Assembly (NCBI RefSeq): GCF_004135645.1
Contig: NZ_SDPW01000001.1
Span: forward strand, 806,001 to 870,000
Length of the DNA stretch: 64,000 nt
DNA from: Senegalimassilia faecalis
GTDB lineage: Bacteria; Actinomycetota; Coriobacteriia; Coriobacteriales; Eggerthellaceae
Direction: 5' to 3'
Made by a program: the position numbers and the translations under genes. The notes under the pieces are model-generated. The model was given only the letters and a program-made list of their open reading frames with translations, did not search any database and was not told the origin of the DNA. Numbering within the stretch: position 1 is the first letter of the stretch; each line of letters opens with the position of its first letter. Positions 61,649 through 64,000 of the stretch are shown piece after piece.

Positions 61649-62458
61649 CTATTCGTTCGGGCGGCCGTACAGGCCCGTTTCATCGTGCGCGATGAAGTTG
61701 TCGTACACCAGGCGAAGGCCCTCGAGCGTAAGGTCCTGGTTCACCTCGTTGATGGTGCGCGACAGCGGAGACACGCGCGGGGCAAGCCCGCCGGTGCCGA
61801 TGACGGCCGTTTTGTAGCCCAGCTGGTCGAAAATGCGGTTGACCAGGCCATCCACACGATCAGCCTCGCCGTAGACGATGCCCACCTGCATGGCCTGCTG
61901 CGTGTTGCGGCCAATGGACACGTGCGGGTTCACCAGTTCGATGGCGCCCAGCTTCGTTGCGTGGCTGAACAGGGCCGACGAGCTGGTTTCCACGCCCGGG
62001 GCAATCACGCCGCCCACGAAGCTGCCCGTGCGGTCGATGACTTCCATATTAGTAGCGGTGCCGAAGTCAACCACGATGACCGGCGCGCCGTACAGGCTGC
62101 GCGCGGCCACGGCATCGGCCACGCGGTCGGCACCGATCTCGCGCGGATTCGGATAGCCCGACGCGTCGAACAGGTCGCCCGCCGTTTCGGCCGAGCACAC
62201 CACGGCGCGATGCCCCAGCATCTGCTTAGCCGCCGTGCACCACGCATCGGTCAGCGCCGGCACTACCGATGCCAGGCACATGCCGCCGATGTCCTGGAAC
62301 GAAAGGCCCTCGGAATTCAGCAGCGGAATCAGCTTCACGCGCAGCTCGTCGCACGTGTGGTGCTTGTTCGTGGCCACGCGCCAGCGATGGCTCAGCTTCT
62401 TCCCCTCGTACACGCCCACCACGGTTTGCGTGTTGCCAACGTCGATTGCCAAAAGCAT
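61649..62458 (-). CDS. coaX: Type III pantothenate kinase
   Basis: 269 aa. Phosphate-1 motif LLAIDVGNTQTVVGVY at the N-terminus, NPREIGADRVADAVAA, VVDFGTATN and GGVIAPGVETSSSALF are CoaX signatures. The start at 62458 puts the phosphate motif at residue 2; the longer frame upstream is intergenic. First step of CoA synthesis. Divergent from the response regulator gene. Confidence 0.96.
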   Translation of the reverse strand: MLLAIDVGNTQTVVGVYEGKKLSHRWRVATNKHHTCDELRVKLIPLLNSEGLSFQDIGGMCLASVVPALTDAWCTAAKQMLGHRAVVCSAETAGDLFDASGYPNPREIGADRVADAVAARSLYGAPVIVVDFGTATNMEVIDRTGSFVGGVIAPGVETSSSALFSHATKLGAIELVNPHVSIGRNTQQAMQVGIVYGEADRVDGLVNRIFDQLGYKTAVIGTGGLAPRVSPLSRTINEVNQDLTLEGLRLVYDNFIAHDETGLYGRPNE

Positions 62459-62777
62459 TCTTTCGCCCACTCTCTCACGTACTGCCCAGAACGCCGCAGC
62501 TTGCAGGCATTGCCCGCGCTGAATGCGGCGCCCATCTCCCTCAAGCCGGCGCACGCCGGCCCCTTCGGGCTTTTTCGCGCGCACAAGTATAGCAGTACCG
62601 CCACCCCTATCAGCCCCGATGTTGGCAAGTAACGTGTTTTTGACGGGAAGCGAACACGGGCAGCAATGCGAGTATAGTTGTGTCGCAAGAATGGTACGGA
62701 GACGCGGGGCGCGCCCCCTGCGCTGCCGGGAAGCGCCGCGGCGACACGTGCGGCGCGCGATACGAAAGAGGCCCATC
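62459..62777. other. Divergent promoter region of coaX and response regulator
   Basis: A TATAGT hexamer near 62673 could be the -10 for the rightward gene, with no good -35. Nothing else. Confidence 0.45.
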
Positions 62778-63476
62778 ATGAACGAATCGCCTTCACGCAT
62801 CTTGGTTGTCGACGACGAGCCGTCGATCACCGAGTTCGTCGGATACGCCCTGAAGAAGGAAGGGTTCGCGCCCGACGTCGTTGACAACGGCGAAGATGCG
62901 CTGGCCATGGCGCAGAAGAACGACTACGACCTGTTCGTACTTGACATCATGCTGCCCGGCATGGACGGCTACGAGCTGTGCCGCCGCCTGCGCGCGAAAA
63001 CGTCGGCGCCCGTGCTGTTCCTTTCGGCGCGCGACACCGAGCTTGATAAGGTGGTGGGCCTGGAAATCGGCGGCGACGACTACCTGGCAAAACCGTTCGG
63101 CGTACGCGAGCTTATCGCCCGCGTCCGCGCGCTTTTGCGCCGCAGCCAGGGCAACGAGATGGTGGGCGTCAACAACCACGCCATCACCGCCAGCGGCATC
63201 ACGCTTGATGAGGATGCGCACACCGCCACGGGCCCTGCCGGCAACATCGACCTGACGCCGCGCGAGTTCGAGCTGATGGCATGTCTGATGAAGAACGCCG
63301 GCAAAGTGGTTTCGCGCGAGGAGCTTTTGCGCGACGCGTGGGGCTGGGAATACCTCACGGAAACGAAAACCGTGGACACGCACATCAAACGCCTGCGTGA
63401 TAAGATTGAGCAGGCCGGATACGATCCCGGCCTTGTGGAAACGGTTCGCGGTTACGGATACAGGTTCAAGCTATAA
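62778..63476 (+). CDS. OmpR/PhoB-family response regulator
   Basis: 232 aa. Receiver with acidic pocket VVDDE, phospho-acceptor Asp56 (FVLDIMLPGMDG), Ser/Thr (LFLSAR) and Lys (YLAKPFG). C-terminal winged helix with DLTPREFELMACL...SREELLRDAWGWEYLTETKTVDTHIKRLRDKI...VRGYGYRF. ATG 62778 follows GAAAGAGG. Partner kinase gene follows immediately. Target genes unknown. Confidence 0.96.
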   Translation: MNESPSRILVVDDEPSITEFVGYALKKEGFAPDVVDNGEDALAMAQKNDYDLFVLDIMLPGMDGYELCRRLRAKTSAPVLFLSARDTELDKVVGLEIGGDDYLAKPFGVRELIARVRALLRRSQGNEMVGVNNHAITASGITLDEDAHTATGPAGNIDLTPREFELMACLMKNAGKVVSREELLRDAWGWEYLTETKTVDTHIKRLRDKIEQAGYDPGLVETVRGYGYRFKL

Positions 63477-63502
63477 AACGGCTGCAAACATATTTCGCGC
63501 TT

Positions 63503-64000
63503 TTGGCAACGCTGCTCAGCTTGCTTGCGGCCGCTGTTGCCTTAGTGACGTGCATGCTACTGTTCGACGCGTCCATCCTGTCGCTTTTGGTGCTGGTGCC
63601 CATCAGCGTGGTGGTGTTCTGCTTAAGCCTGCTCATCGGGCATTTCCTGTCCGAGCCGCTCAGCGATTTGGCGAAGAAGACGGCCGCGTACCGCAACGGC
63701 GCCGACATCCCGTTCGAACCCGACGGGCGCATGCTTGAGGCCGACCAGCTGACGGTGGACTTCAAGCAGCTGGTGCAAACCACGAAGCAGCAACAACACG
63801 ACCTGGCCATCAAAGAGCAGCGCCAAAACGAGTTCATCAGCGACGTTGCGCACGAGCTGCGCACACCGCTGACCGCCATCCGCGGCAACGCCGAGATGCT
63901 GACCGACCCCGACCTGCCGCCGTCGCTGCACGACAAGTTCTGCGACATCATCGTGAACGAAAGCGAGCGCTTAAGCCTCCTGACGCACGACCTGCTGACG
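63503..64000 (+). CDS. Sensor histidine kinase, C-terminus outside window
   Basis: Partial; frame open to the window edge. Two membrane helices (LLATLLSLLAAAVALVTCMLL; LLVLVPISVVVFCLSLLIGHFL) with almost no outside loop, a HAMP-like linker, and the H-box FISDVAHELRTPLTAIRGNAEML. The start is unresolved: there is no ATG, GTG or TTG in this frame between the regulator's last 20 codons and TTG 63503, which falls inside the first helix. Translation may begin at a non-standard codon overlapping the regulator stop (ATA 63473 or CTG 63482). Confidence 0.85.
   Translation, partial: MATLLSLLAAAVALVTCMLLFDASILSLLVLVPISVVVFCLSLLIGHFLSEPLSDLAKKTAAYRNGADIPFEPDGRMLEADQLTVDFKQLVQTTKQQQHDLAIKEQRQNEFISDVAHELRTPLTAIRGNAEMLTDPDLPPSLHDKFCDIIVNESERLSLLTHDLLT

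Noticed and set aside
1-64000. tRNA or rRNA genes
   Set aside because: No cloverleaf with a proper T-loop and acceptor stem or conserved rRNA segment was found by eye; short or atypical tRNAs could be missed.

Overview
The window is high-GC DNA from an anaerobic actinobacterium, most likely an Eggerthellaceae/Coriobacteriia member. I infer this from the gene mix: LuxR regulators with a 12-helix membrane N-terminus beside respiratory reductases, Tat-exported flavin and molybdopterin reductases, a fused TsaB-RimI-TsaD gene, a FeoA-FeoB fusion and giant S8-protease/BspA surface proteins. No tRNA, rRNA, phage module or CRISPR-Cas locus was seen.

Region 1-24,000 is a cell-surface and haem-acquisition island. 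Two paralogous giant subtilases with leucine-rich BspA repeats (1-6339, cut by the left edge, and 16186-23868) bracket a haem-uptake operon read leftward: a large NEAT protein, a small membrane-anchored NEAT protein, a Tat/lipoprotein binding protein, a FecCD permease and an ATPase. The large NEAT gene and the second subtilase share one upstream layout (a 16-bp dyad, then a promoter, then a second dyad), so they are probably co-regulated.

Region 24,000-31,000 carries rubrerythrin (with a Fur/PerR-like box), a FeoAB iron transporter, a phosphodiesterase and a membrane LuxR regulator. Region 31,000-40,250 holds a flavin reductase plus multihaem cytochrome pair, CIRCE-controlled Hsp20, a Nudix hydrolase, a YerC-type regulator, a decayed polyphosphate-polymerase cluster (fusion deletion and frameshift) and menG. 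Region 43,000-50,300 holds the tRNA t6A genes and a folate one-carbon set (fhs, fchA, folD). Region 50,600-60,300 is a DMSO-reductase-type operon (catalytic, Fe-S and membrane subunits, TorD chaperone, NapG/NapH-like electron carriers, a lipoprotein) followed by its probable LuxR regulator. The right end has coaX and an OmpR-type two-component system cut by the window edge.

Two non-standard structures stand out. (a) At 35,037-35,315, right after a good promoter and ending in a U-run, eight consecutive hairpins have completely different but perfectly or nearly perfectly paired 9-10 bp stems, and all display the same CTTCCCA-type loop. This looks like a structured ncRNA of sponge or multi-loop type. 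(b) Two paralogous PD-(D/E)XK/DUF559-like genes (7868-8851 and 41108-42082), each with an apparently leaderless promoter, are flanked on both sides by arrays of short repeats at about 51-bp spacing. In every array the forward copies come first and the inverted copies follow. The repeat differs between the two loci but shares a GCAAGA-type left half.
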